Positions 16,603 to 24,959 of a stretch of 56,124 bases of DNA are shown here, piece after piece (within the stretch, counting starts at the first letter, position 1; the number at the start of each line of letters is the position of its first letter). The position numbers and the translations under genes are program-made. The stretch spans positions 1 through 56,124 of the forward strand of contig CATLHC010000006.1 in assembly GCA_949948775.1 (NCBI GenBank), written 5' to 3'. This DNA is from an uncultured Oscillospiraceae bacterium (GTDB taxonomy: Bacteria > Bacillota > Clostridia > Oscillospirales > Oscillospiraceae). The notes below the pieces were generated by a model that made no database searches, was not told the DNA's origin, and saw nothing but the letters and a program-made list of their open reading frames with translations.

Positions 16603-17388
16603 ATGTCATTCGTGAAATCCGAGCAGCAGGGCGCTGTGGCCGTCCTCACCATCGACCGCCCCAAGGCCCTCAACGCCCTGAACCCCGAGGTGCTGGCCGA
16701 TTTGAAGGCCGCCTTCGAGGCTATCGACCAGAACGCCGTGCGCTGTGTGGTCCTCACCGGCGAGGGGGAAAAGAGCTTCGTGGCGGGCGCCGATATCGGC
16801 TCCATGTCCACCATGACCAAGGCTGAGGGCGAGGCCTTCGGCAAGCTGGGCAATGACATCTTCCTGATGATCGAGAGCTTTCCCCTGCCCGTCATCGCCG
16901 CGGTGAACGGCTTCGCCCTGGGCGGCGGCTGCGAGCTGGCCATGTCCTGCGACATCCGCATCTGCTCCGACAACGCCGTGTTCGGCCAGCCCGAGGTGGG
17001 TCTGGGCATCACCCCCGGCTTCGGCGGCACCCAGCGCCTGGCCCGCCTGGTTGGCATGGGTATGGCCAAGCAGATGCTGTACACCGCCCGGAACATCGAC
17101 GCCGCCGAGGCTCTGCGCATCGGCCTGGTCAACGCCGTGCATCCCCAGGCCGACCTGATGGAAGCCGCCCTGAAGATGGCGGGCGGCATCGCCAAGAACG
17201 CCCCCATCGCCGTCCGGGCCTGCAAAAAGGCCGTCAACGAGGGGGTACAGGTGTCCATCGACAAGGGCGTGGAGATCGAGGAGAAGTTGTTCGGCAACTG
17301 CTTTGAGACCCATGACCAGGTGGAGGGCATGGCCTGCTTCCTGTCCCGGGAGAAGCCCAAGCCCAAGGCGGTTTTCACCAATAATTAA
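16603..17388 (+). CDS. crt: 3-hydroxybutyryl-CoA dehydratase (crotonase)
   Basis: 261 residues, one crotonase fold. It dehydrates 3-hydroxybutyryl-CoA to crotonyl-CoA. The oxyanion-hole loops are KSFVAGADIGSM and NGFALGGGCELAMSCD; the catalytic pair is Glu111 and Glu131 (FGQPEVGLGITPG). AAGGAGG lies upstream of the ATG. With hbd 120 bases downstream this forms the middle of the acetyl-CoA to butyryl-CoA route; thl, bcd and etf are not nearby. Confidence 0.93.
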   Translation: MSFVKSEQQGAVAVLTIDRPKALNALNPEVLADLKAAFEAIDQNAVRCVVLTGEGEKSFVAGADIGSMSTMTKAEGEAFGKLGNDIFLMIESFPLPVIAAVNGFALGGGCELAMSCDIRICSDNAVFGQPEVGLGITPGFGGTQRLARLVGMGMAKQMLYTARNIDAAEALRIGLVNAVHPQADLMEAALKMAGGIAKNAPIAVRACKKAVNEGVQVSIDKGVEIEEKLFGNCFETHDQVEGMACFLSREKPKPKAVFTNN

Positions 17389-17508
17389 GTGCCCGTCATC
17401 GGCAATCCGGACGGTCAGGTTTGGAATATGATCCTCCGGCAGTTCTCGCATATCGTCCCCACGGACGATCCCATACATCAAAACAACACTGAAAAGGGGT
17501 ATGTCATC

Positions 17509-18381
17509 ATGAGTAAAGTTGGTATCATCGGCGCCGGTACTATGGGTCAGGGCATCGCCAAGGCGTTTGCTCAGAGCGGCTGGACCGTGGCTCTGTGCGA
17601 CATCAAGCAGGAGTGGGCCGACAACGGCAAGGCCAAGATTCAGAAGGGCTACGCCAAGCTGGTGGAAAAGGGCAAGATGGACCAGGCCAAGGCCGACGCC
17701 ACCGTGGCCGCCATCACCGCCGGTCTGAAGGAGGACCTGTGCGCCGACTGCGACCTGATCGTGGAGGCCGCCTTCGAGGACATGGGCGTGAAGCAAACCA
17801 CCTTCGGCGAGCTGGACAAGATCTGCAAGGCCGACTGCGTCTTCGCCTCCAATACCTCCTCCCTGTCCATCACCGAGATCGGTAAGGGCCTGAGCCGTCC
17901 CCTGATCGGCATGCACTTCTTCAACCCCGCCGATCGGATGAAGCTCATTGAGGTCATCGCCGGCGCCAACACCCCCGCCGAGATGGTGGACAAGATCACC
18001 GAGATCTCCAAGGAGCTGGGCAAGACCCCCGTGCAGGTCAACGAGGCCGCCGGCTTTGTGGTCAACCGCATCCTGATCCCCATGATCAACGAGGCCGCCT
18101 TCATCAAGATGGAGGGCGTGGCCAATATCGCCGGTATCGACGCCGCCATGAAGCTGGGCGCCAACCACCCCATGGGTCCCCTGGAGCTGGGCGACCTGGT
18201 GGGCCTGGACGTCTGCCTGGCCATCATGGACGTGCTGTACAAGGAGACCGGCGACAGCAAGTTCCGCGCCTGCCCGCTGCTCCGGAAGATGGTCCGCGGC
18301 GGCAGCCTGGGGCAGAAGACCGGCAAGGGCTTCTATGTCTACAACGCCGACCGCACCAAGACCCCTGTTGACGAGCTGTAA
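17509..18381 (+). CDS. hbd: 3-hydroxybutyryl-CoA dehydrogenase
   Basis: 290 residues, usual for the family. It reduces acetoacetyl-CoA with NAD(P)H. The Rossmann motif is GAGTMG (8-13); the catalytic His lies in GMHFFNPADRMKLIEV; NEAAGFVVNRILIPMINEA and the C-terminal GRKTGKGF-like segment LGQKTGKGFYVYN follow. Start ATG 17509 follows AAAAGGGG; the longer upstream frame carries no homology. It is probably co-transcribed with crt. Confidence 0.94.
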   Translation: MSKVGIIGAGTMGQGIAKAFAQSGWTVALCDIKQEWADNGKAKIQKGYAKLVEKGKMDQAKADATVAAITAGLKEDLCADCDLIVEAAFEDMGVKQTTFGELDKICKADCVFASNTSSLSITEIGKGLSRPLIGMHFFNPADRMKLIEVIAGANTPAEMVDKITEISKELGKTPVQVNEAAGFVVNRILIPMINEAAFIKMEGVANIAGIDAAMKLGANHPMGPLELGDLVGLDVCLAIMDVLYKETGDSKFRACPLLRKMVRGGSLGQKTGKGFYVYNADRTKTPVDEL

Positions 18382-18464
18382 CGATTACAAATTGTAGTTG
18401 GCCTGTCCAGTGATCACTGGGGACAGTGAGCGCTGGAAATAACATCCAAGGATTGATTTCACGC

Positions 18465-18503
18465 AAAAGCCCGGAGCGAACTGGTGTTTGCTCTGGGCTT
18501 TTT
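18465..18503 (+). terminator. terminator after hbd
   Basis: AAAAGCCCGGAGC pairs with GCTCTGGGCTTTTT across a 12-base loop with one mismatch. A smaller hairpin (CTGTCCAGTG / CACTGGGGACAG, 18403-18426) precedes it. Confidence 0.75.
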
Positions 18504-18594
18504 GTACATTTTTACACAATTTTCCCATGTAAATATGTGGATAACCCACGGCTGGTATGTAAGGCCGGACCCGGCTTTCCACATCTTGTACCTG

Positions 18595-18621
18595 TGTCGA
18601 ATTTTGTCGAATCCTGTCGAA
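18595..18621 (+). promoter_or_regulatory. three tandem Spo0A boxes at 10-bp spacing
   Basis: TGTCGAA occurs at 18595, 18605 and 18615, exactly one helical turn apart. This is the Spo0A (0A box) consensus. The array ends 10 bases before a -35 element, the arrangement expected for activation of a sigma-A promoter by phosphorylated Spo0A. Confidence 0.7.
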
Positions 18622-18630
18622 CGGTTCCGC

Positions 18631-18659
18631 TTGCAAATAGTGATTACCATATGGATAAT
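18631..18659 (+). promoter_or_regulatory. promoter of the DUF6514 gene
   Basis: -35 TTGCAA (18631-18636), 17-base spacer, -10 GATAAT (18654-18659). The -10 overlaps the ATG at 18651, so translation must begin further down. Confidence 0.65.
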
Positions 18660-18695
18660 AAAAGTATGAAGAGTGAAAGTGAGGTGAATCAGGCC

Positions 18696-18965
18696 ATGCG
18701 GGAACTTTTTTTGGAGACGGTGGAGTTAGCCGACCAGACCGGCGCGGTGCGGCGCTTCGACTATTCCATTCTCATCGGCGAAATGGACGTGGGCGCCTAC
18801 TCCTGCGAGAGCTATGGGGTGAAGGTGGCCGAGCAGGGCGGCGAACAGGCGCTGGTGGAGAATATTACATGCAGCGCATCCCGCATTGATGAACTCAGCG
18901 GCCTACTGGTGCGCGGCGGCGTAGCGCCGTCGGCACTGCATGATGTGGTGTCCGATTGGTTGTAA
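18696..18965 (+). CDS. DUF6514 family protein, putative Spo0A target
   Basis: 89 residues from ATG 18696, which has GAGGTG (18681-18686) at 9-base spacing and lies downstream of the predicted transcription start near 18666. Upstream in-frame ATGs at 18651 and 18666 lack a ribosome site. The sequence RRFDYSILIGEMDVGAYSCE, then SYGVKVAEQ and a C-terminal RIDELSGLLVRGGVAP match DUF6514 small proteins of Clostridia, of unknown function. The upstream Spo0A boxes suggest expression on entry to sporulation. Confidence 0.75.
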   Translation: MRELFLETVELADQTGAVRRFDYSILIGEMDVGAYSCESYGVKVAEQGGEQALVENITCSASRIDELSGLLVRGGVAPSALHDVVSDWL

Positions 18966-19046
18966 ACTGTCCCAAGACGTATCGACCTGCCTATTCCCAA
19001 TGTCGTACTGTTCTATGGCTGTAATTGACCGACGGTTCTTGATAGG

Positions 19047-19086
19047 AAAAGGAGCGGGGAGAACGCAGATTCTCCCCGCTCCTTTT
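19047..19086. terminator. bidirectional terminator between DUF6514 and the ATPase fragment
   Basis: AAAAGGAGCGGGGAGAA and TTCTCCCCGCTCCTTTT form a perfect 17-bp stem with a 6-base loop, flanked by A and T runs. It overlaps the stop codon of the minus-strand gene. Confidence 0.9.
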
Positions 19087-19889
19087 ATTCGTCCCTCAGG
19101 GCAAGAACCTGATCTGCCAGGCGGTCCGCCGTCTCGGATACGCCGTCGAAGTTCACATAGGGATTGTAAAGCTGTTCCAGCCGGTCGTGGGCCTGCTTGG
19201 CCTGACCCAACCCCGCCACGCCTTCCTCCAGCAGCGCCGCGGCCACCCGCTTAGTGAAGCGCAGGCGGGGCCGGTTCAGACGGTAGACGTCGGCGTCTAC
19301 CATGGCGTCCAGCCGCAGGCGGCGGTGGGCGTGATGAGGCCAGGGCTCCTCCTGGGTGGAGGTGACAAAGGCCAGGGATAGGCCGGGGAAAATCACATGA
19401 GCCAGCCGGTCGGGGGCCATGGGGTCGGGGCAGGCAACGGCATCGTGACCTGCGGCCAGCCCGGCGGTGAGAATCGGATTGAGCAGATGATGGGCCAGGC
19501 CGTAATGGTCTGCCAGTTCGTAAACCCGCTCCGCCTGGGCGGATACCGTGTCCCACAGGGTCAAAGCCCCCTTGTGGGTGACGGCGGAAATGAATCGCTG
19601 GTCCGTGCGGCCCTCCCCCTGGGGCGGCTTTTTCAGCTCTCGGGAAATGATGCCCGCCGCCCGCTTGGCTAAGCGCTGGCGGACCTCCGGACTGTCCAAC
19701 AGCTCATTTATGTCCCGGCGCAGCTCCCCCGCCGCCTCCAGGCAGCGATACACCCGCTTATAATGGCCCTGGTATTCTGTCGCGGCGGCCAATATGTCCT
19801 GCTTCAAGGACTGAAGGCCGACGCGGTCATAAAAGCCGCTCAGGTCTATGTAGCGCTCTACCACGCCGGGACATTTGGGCTCCACCACA
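19085..19889 (-). pseudogene. C-terminal part of a P-loop ATPase gene split by the 18-kb element
   Basis: The minus-strand frame reads HVVEPKCPGVVERYIDL to a stop at 19085 and contains no P-loop. The matching N-terminal part, with the P-loop, lies at 38238-38512. Joining 38238 to 19889 gives 1080 nt, exactly 360 codons, reading ...LVDGTAP-HVVEPKCPG... The family appears to be the PRK06851-like P-loop ATPases of spore formers, whose function is unknown. A GTG at 19888 could start a fragment but has no ribosome site, so this half is probably not translated. Confidence 0.85.
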
Positions 19890-19894
19890 TGGGG
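19890..19894. other. attachment-site core, left junction
   Basis: TGGGG at the boundary between host ATPase sequence (left) and element sequence GGTGGTGCT (right). The same five bases occur at 38238-38242. Large serine recombinases need only a short identical core, usually centred on a dinucleotide. Confidence 0.75.
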
Positions 19895-20092
19895 GGTGGT
19901 GCTAAAAGGACACTTTAGGGGGACAAGCTATCTGAAATGACAGGCGTAGCTGCTCAATTTTTGCAACCAAATAGAGACCGTTCGGCCTATGCGCTTAGCT
20001 GGTTTTTGACCTAATATGACATCTATTGCGAGGAAGAGTTTTCCGGGGCAAAAAGCAGTTTTGTTCTTGCTTTTGAGATATTTTGTAAAAAT

Positions 20093-20127
20093 GCGTCACT
20101 GATTCTTGATTTTAGGATCAGTGACGC
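20093..20127. terminator. hairpin at the element's left end
   Basis: Perfect 11-bp arms GCGTCACTGAT (20093-20103) and ATCAGTGACGC (20117-20127). No long T tract follows. Between 19895 and this hairpin no gene is seen, but 19902-19923 resembles the tail of the intergenic palindrome family. Confidence 0.5.
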
Positions 20128-20162
20128 GTTTCTATAAAAAATGTAGAAAGGGCTGTTATAAA

Positions 20163-20597
20163 ATGCGTATACTGAATTATGGTCTGAAAACCGTTTTGTC
20201 AGAGCATCAGGAGGATTTTACCGATTCACTGTTTGAATCTGGAATCGACGTTGAGAAGAAAATCTGGGATCATAAGACTATAGTAAACAATGCCGGAAGA
20301 TGTGCAGGTATTCTCAAATCTTATATGGAATATCAAAATCCAGAATTTTTTCCCATTGTCCTCAATGGGCTCCGGGAGAAACGGTACTTTTCCATCATGG
20401 CCTATATTTTCTTTGCTGCCGAATGCCAACACGCTCCTCCTCCGTATGGCATCATCCAGCACGCCATTGATGAAAACCTTCTTGATGAATTCTGTATTGC
20501 TTTACAGGAAGAATTATTTACCATGGCGGAGATGGAAGGGCATTGGGATTGGCTGGATCCCACAAAATCACTGCCAACGGGTTATTGGCTAAAATAG
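20163..20597 (+). CDS. unknown 144-residue protein
   Basis: The ATG at 20163 follows AGAAAGGG; the in-frame start at 20106 lies in the hairpin. The sequence (MRILNYGLKTVLSEHQEDF, later YFSIMAYIFFAAECQH and EMEGHWDWLDPTKSLPTGYW) is mainly helical with a Trp-rich end. No signal peptide is seen and no family is recognised. It is the first gene of the element and moderately AT-rich. Confidence 0.7.
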   Translation: MRILNYGLKTVLSEHQEDFTDSLFESGIDVEKKIWDHKTIVNNAGRCAGILKSYMEYQNPEFFPIVLNGLREKRYFSIMAYIFFAAECQHAPPPYGIIQHAIDENLLDEFCIALQEELFTMAEMEGHWDWLDPTKSLPTGYWLK

Positions 20598-20674
20598 TTG
20601 GGGAAAGCGCGTATTTGCTATGTATGTCTGTCTCACAGTTTTTCTAAAAGAGGCGTGGAGAAGTCAGCACAGGG

Positions 20675-20703
20675 TTGTAAGGAAAGCCAAATTCTGCTAT
20701 AAT
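20675..20703 (+). promoter_or_regulatory. promoter upstream of the DUF6870 gene
   Basis: -35 TTGTAA (20675-20680), 17-base spacer, -10 TATAAT (20698-20703). Confidence 0.65.
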
Positions 20704-20826
20704 CACTCTTGCTCTGTTTGCTGTCCTAAGTGAATGCCTGATTTTGGAGCAATGAAGCAGTAGTTTCTATCAATGCTTTATGAAAACAGAGCATCCATTT
20801 CATATTTTTAGCAGGAGGATAATGGC

Positions 20827-21075
20827 ATGATAGCAATAGATTTGGAGCGTATGTGGAATATGGACGTGAGGGATGTGGATCCGGCCACTATCCCAGATAT
20901 TAAAGACATCCACATCGACACATCGTTGCCCCCAGTGGAGCGGATGGCCAGCGTACTCCAGCAGATGAACGGGAATCCCTACTTTTTCCGCAGCAGAGGT
21001 CTGGTAGTAAAAACCACCTTCAAAGGGGAAGCCCGCCTGCAAGACATTCTGGAAGACTGCATAAGGAAGCTATAA
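20827..21075 (+). CDS. DUF6870 family protein
   Basis: 82 residues. VRDVDPATIPDIKDIHIDTS, RMASVLQQMNGNPYFF and GLVVKTTFKGEARLQDIL match the DUF6870 family, small proteins common in mobile elements of gut Clostridia; function unknown. AGGAGG lies 8 bases before the ATG. It has its own promoter and is followed by about 190 bases without a gene. Confidence 0.8.
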   Translation: MIAIDLERMWNMDVRDVDPATIPDIKDIHIDTSLPPVERMASVLQQMNGNPYFFRSRGLVVKTTFKGEARLQDILEDCIRKL

Positions 21076-21263
21076 TCAGCAATTGTTTTCATGATATTCT
21101 ATTGACGTCGCTTTCTTTTTACATAAGCTATCCTGGTCTAAACATCTCAGTCAAAGATAAGTGAGCATTGGAGAAGCTGCCTAACAGAAAAATGAGAGCT
21201 GAAGCCATATCGCAAAAATATGTCTAATAAATCAATATTGTGCATTTTAAGAGGTGAAATGGC

Positions 21264-22266
21264 TTGGAGCTGCTGGACAGGCCGGAATATGGCTTTCTGA
21301 AAACCAACCCACACCTGGGGAAAAAATATTATCTTCCTCACCTACGGCGGCAGCTACGCCTACGGCACCAACGTGGAGGGTTCCGACATTGATATCCGGG
21401 GCTGCACCCTGAACAGCAAGGCCGATCTGCTGGGCATGGACAGCTTTGAGCAGGTGGTGGACGACCACACGGACACCACAGTGTACGCCTTCAACAAGTT
21501 GCTGGGTCTGCTCATCAACTGCAACCCCAGCACCATTGAGCTGCTGGGCTGCAGGCCGGAACACTATTTTATGCTCACCCCCATCGGGCGGCAGCTTCTC
21601 GACCAGCGCAAGATGTTTCTTTCCCGGCGCGCCATTAACTCCTTCGGCGGCTACGCGGGCCAGCAGCTCCGGCGACTGGAGAACGCCCTGGCCCACGACG
21701 CCTATCCCGCCCAGGTCAAGGAGCGGCACATCATGGGCTCCTGCGAAAATGCCATGTACTCTTTCCCGGAGCGCTACCGCACCTTTGACCCGGCGCAGAT
21801 CAGGCTGTCCGTGGGCGAGGCAGGCGGCAAGCCCCAGGTGCTGGCGGACATCAACATGGAGCGGGTTCCCCTGCGGGAGTTCACCGGCATGATGGGGGAG
21901 CTGGTGGAGATCACCCGGAATTACGACAAGATCCACCACCGCAGCAAAAAGAAGGACGACGCCCACCTGAACAAGCACGCCATGCACCTGGTGCGGCTGT
22001 ACCTGATGTGCCTGGATATCCTGGAGAAGAAGGAGATCGTGACCTACCGAGAAGCAGATCACGACCTGCTCATGGACATTCGAAACGGACGGTATCAGAA
22101 GGCAGATCACACCTTCAATACCGATTTCTATGACCTGCTGAATGACCTGGAAAAGCGGTTGGATTACGCCAAAGAGAACACCTCCCTGCCAGAAGCCCCC
22201 GATTTGGCCCGGATTGAGGCGTTCCAGATGGAGGTCAACGAGAGGGTGGTGCGGGATGAATTTTGA
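21264..22266 (+). pseudogene. nucleotidyltransferase (DNA polymerase beta-like), frame-disrupted
   Basis: A TTG at 21264 with AGAGGTG 7 bases upstream starts MELLDRPEYGFLKTNPHLGK, but at the A6 run 21321-21326 the frame changes. The downstream frame carries the nucleotidyltransferase signature IIFLTYGGSYAYGTNVEGSD with metal ligands D-I-D. Removing one A would give LGKNIIFLTYGGS and one intact protein of about 333 residues. As read, only a GTG-started product from 21373 lacking the GGS motif could be made. It overlaps the cca gene by 11 bases. Programmed slippage or a read error are the alternatives to true decay. Confidence 0.75.
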
Positions 22267-23614
22267 GATACTGGACGGGGCACGGCGCATCCTGCAAACG
22301 CTGAACAACGCGGGCTATGAGGCCTATCTGGTGGGCGGCTGTGTGCGGGATTTATTGCGGGGCGTGGAGCCCCACGATTGGGATATCTGCACCTCTGCCC
22401 TGCCGGAGGAGACGGAGCGGTGCTTTGCGGACCGGCGGGTCATTGAGACCGGGCTGAAACATGGCACCGTTACTGTACTGGAGGAGGGCCAGCCCTATGA
22501 AATCACCACCTACCGTACGGAGGGGCCCTATTCCGACAGCCGCCGCCCGGATTTTGTGTGTTTCGTGCCCAACCTGGAGGAGGATCTGGCCCGCCGGGAT
22601 TTCACCATGAACGCCATCGCCATGGATTTGCAGGGCAATCTGCAAGATCCCTTCGGCGGCGTGGATGATATCAAGGCGGGGCTGATCCGCTGTGTGGGAG
22701 AGCCCGGCCATCGCTTTCAGGAGGACGGTCTGCGGGTTATGCGGGCGCTGCGGTTCGCCGCCGTATTTGGCTATGAAATTGAGGAGCAAACCGCTCAGGC
22801 CGTCCACGAGAACCGGGCTATGCTGGATCGGGTGGCGGCGGAGCGCATCAACGCCGAGCTGTGCAAGCTGCTGGTGGGCAAAGGTGCCGGGAACGCTTTG
22901 CGGCAATACCCGGATGTATTTTGTCAGTTCTGGCCCCAGCTCGGCCCGCTGGTGACGCTGGAGCAAAACAACCCCTGGCACTGCTGGGGCGGCTGGGAGC
23001 ACACCATCCACGCCGTGGAGGGGGCGCCTACCGATGTGACCCTGCGGCTGGCCATGCTGCTCCACGACATTGGTAAGCCCGCCTGTAAGTCTACCGATGA
23101 GAATGGGATCGACCATTTCTACGGCCACCCGGCGGTGAGCGCCCAGCTGGCGGAGCAAATGCTCCGAGCGCTGAAGTTTGACAATAAGACCCGAGAGCGG
23201 GTGGTGTTGCTGGTGGAGCACCACGATGCACAGTTGCCGCCCAGAAGCCAGGTCATCCGCCGCTGGCTCAACCGGCTGGGACCGGAGGCATTTTTTCAGC
23301 TATTAGAGGTCAAGCGGGCAGACAACATGGGGCAGACTTTGGAAAAGGTAAGGGGCCGGCTGGCGGAGTTGGAGGAAATCAGGGACAAAGCGGAACAAAT
23401 CCTGGCGGAGGACCAGTGTCTCGCCCTGAAGGACCTAGCCGTGGATGGACGGGATGTGATGGCTGCGGGAATCGCGCCGGGCCCAGCGGTAGGACAAGTG
23501 CTGGAAGGGCTGCTGGAACGGGTACTCAGCGGAGAGATACCCAATGAGCGGGACGCTCTTTTGAATTGGATCGCCCACTACAAAAACAGCGGACAAAAAC
23601 AGGATGCTAATTAA
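22256..23614 (+). CDS. cca: CCA-adding tRNA nucleotidyltransferase with HD domain
   Basis: 452 residues. It adds or repairs the 3' CCA of tRNAs. The head shows YLVGGCVRDLLRG and HDWDICTSA (catalytic Asp pair), then RRDFTMNAIAMD and RFQEDGLRVMRALRFAA. A C-terminal HD domain has MLLHDIGKP and VEHHDA. ATG 22256 overlaps the preceding gene's stop, implying coupling; the longer frame from 22142 has no homology. It is unusual cargo for a mobile element and could replace or repair tRNAs attacked by nucleases. Confidence 0.92.
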   Translation: MNFEILDGARRILQTLNNAGYEAYLVGGCVRDLLRGVEPHDWDICTSALPEETERCFADRRVIETGLKHGTVTVLEEGQPYEITTYRTEGPYSDSRRPDFVCFVPNLEEDLARRDFTMNAIAMDLQGNLQDPFGGVDDIKAGLIRCVGEPGHRFQEDGLRVMRALRFAAVFGYEIEEQTAQAVHENRAMLDRVAAERINAELCKLLVGKGAGNALRQYPDVFCQFWPQLGPLVTLEQNNPWHCWGGWEHTIHAVEGAPTDVTLRLAMLLHDIGKPACKSTDENGIDHFYGHPAVSAQLAEQMLRALKFDNKTRERVVLLVEHHDAQLPPRSQVIRRWLNRLGPEAFFQLLEVKRADNMGQTLEKVRGRLAELEEIRDKAEQILAEDQCLALKDLAVDGRDVMAAGIAPGPAVGQVLEGLLERVLSGEIPNERDALLNWIAHYKNSGQKQDAN

Positions 23615-23617
23615 AAA

Positions 23618-23652
23618 AGCAGGCGGGATGTTGCCCGCCTGCTCCATTTTTT
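23618..23652. terminator. bidirectional terminator between cca and the Uma2 gene
   Basis: AGCAGGCGGG and CCCGCCTGCT form a perfect 10-bp stem with a 6-base loop, flanked by A6 and T6. Confidence 0.85.
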
Positions 23653-23653
23653 G

Positions 23654-24223
23654 CTACTCAGAAAACACCCGGGACAGATTGATGACACAGTCATCCAGAA
23701 CATTCACGCTCAACTTGTCGCCGGCCTCACCGAAATCTGCCGCTTTATAATAACCATCTGTCAAAACAAAGACCTGGACACATTTGTTGTCAGGGTCCAC
23801 GATCCAGTATTCCCGGACACCGGCCTTTTGATAGAGGTTGAACTTTGTGAATCTGTCATGCCGATGAGTCCAGGGGGAAAGGATCTCCACCACCAAATCG
23901 GGCGCGCCCCTGCACCCGATGTCATCCAATTTAGAGAGGTCGCACACCACCGTGATGTCCGGCTCCACCAGCGTGTCCACATTCTCTGGACGGTCTCCAT
24001 CCCGCTCAAAAGGACGGACGGCGAGGGGGACACAGTAAACCTCACACGCTTTCCCTTCCGCGTAGTTATAGAACTGGATACCTAAACTTCCCCTGATTTC
24101 CTGATGGATTCTGAGCGGTATTTTCAAATCAAATGGAATTCCGTAAATCAGCTCATTATGGTCCTGTTCACCCCAGGCCAAGGCGTCGGTCAAAGTGTAA
24201 TGGCTTTCTGGATGCAGCGGCAT
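23654..24223 (-). CDS. Uma2 family endonuclease-like protein
   Basis: 189 residues. The Uma2 (DUF820) PD-(D/E)XK-like core is visible: LVEPDITVVCD, APDLVVEILSPWTHRHDR and REYWIVDP. The family is abundant in cyanobacteria and Clostridia; most members have no proven function. ATG 24223 is chosen because AGGAAG lies 8 bases upstream; a TTG at 24244 would add seven residues. The usual MSPRP-type N-terminal motif is replaced by LIYGIPFDLKIPLRIHQ. Confidence 0.85.
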   Translation of the reverse strand: MPLHPESHYTLTDALAWGEQDHNELIYGIPFDLKIPLRIHQEIRGSLGIQFYNYAEGKACEVYCVPLAVRPFERDGDRPENVDTLVEPDITVVCDLSKLDDIGCRGAPDLVVEILSPWTHRHDRFTKFNLYQKAGVREYWIVDPDNKCVQVFVLTDGYYKAADFGEAGDKLSVNVLDDCVINLSRVFSE

Positions 24224-24393
24224 TAAAGTCACTTCCTCATGCAAATATCTTTCGGGTATGCGCTCTTTTGCTTACACTCAATTATAAGCACTCTTTCATA
24301 TAAAACACACAAAAGGAAACATATTGGTGCATTGACACTTTTGCTTTCATGTCCCACATTACAACGGCATACAGTTTTTTAGGAGGCGGTTTT

Positions 24394-24507
24394 ATGAAAG
24401 ACCAAACTTTGACTGTCATTGAACATCATCCAGCTTGCGTAAGCTTCTCTGCTCAAATCATCTGCCAGACTGTCGCAACCTGGCTCAAAAAAGAACTTTG
24501 CAAATGA
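24394..24507 (+). CDS. small 37-residue peptide, unknown
   Basis: AGGAGGCGG lies 5 bases before an ATG that opens a 37-codon frame (MKDQTLTVIEHHPACVSF start, WLKKELCK end, three Cys). It could be a small regulatory or toxin-type peptide. The strong ribosome site is the main support. In 24224-24659 only this ORF and the hairpin at 24584 stand out. Confidence 0.4.
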   Translation: MKDQTLTVIEHHPACVSFSAQIICQTVATWLKKELCK

Positions 24508-24583
24508 TGTTTGCATCAGTGCTTCAACGCCTTCAATGCGAACAATCATATAGCATAAAAGTCAAAAAAACATCCCAGAATAG

Positions 24584-24624
24584 ATATGATGGAAGTATGT
24601 TTTAGATACTTCTATCATATTTTA
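24584..24624. terminator. hairpin with T-rich tail
   Basis: ATATGATGGAAGTAT pairs with ATACTTCTATCATAT (one G-U) and is followed by TTTATTTTG. Confidence 0.6.
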
Positions 24625-24659
24625 TTTTGTCCAAATTACTTACAAAGGAGCAGTGCTTT

Positions 24660-24959
24660 ATGCGGACATGGATTTATGGGTATGGCTTGGATCAGATTCA
24701 GCAGATGAGAGACAAAGCACTTTGCCCGCATGACACCGTGGCAGGGTTCTCTGTCTGCGCCGCGGATGACCGCCCTTTTCCACAGAGCGGGCTGACGCCC
24801 GCGCTCTATGCCGCCATGCGGTCGGAAATCGACCAATTGATCGTCGCGGACGATAACCTTCTGGGCAGCGGACCCCAGCGCGTGCAGATCGTGGAGCTGT
24901 TCCAAAGCTATGGCGTTTCCATCAAGTCCGCCTCCAATTGCGGAATCAACAGTTCCTGA
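24660..24959 (+). CDS. small protein resembling a degenerate serine-recombinase N-terminal domain
   Basis: 99 residues from ATG 24660, which follows AAAGGAG. The C-terminal half (EIDQLIVADDNLLG, then IVELFQSYGVSIKS) resembles the strand-helix pattern of resolvase catalytic domains (DxLVVxxxxRLGR...GV). The catalytic Ser and Arg motif Y-x-R-x-S is absent at the N-terminus (RTWIYGYGLDQIQQ). It may be a regulator or a remnant. Its last 52 bases overlap the 3' end of jetD on the opposite strand. Confidence 0.5.
   Translation: MRTWIYGYGLDQIQQMRDKALCPHDTVAGFSVCAADDRPFPQSGLTPALYAAMRSEIDQLIVADDNLLGSGPQRVQIVELFQSYGVSIKSASNCGINSS

Noticed and set aside
18426..18695. N-terminal extension of the DUF6514 gene
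   Set aside because: It would cross the hbd terminator, Spo0A boxes and promoter; the -10 covers ATG 18651, and the only good ribosome site serves ATG 18696.
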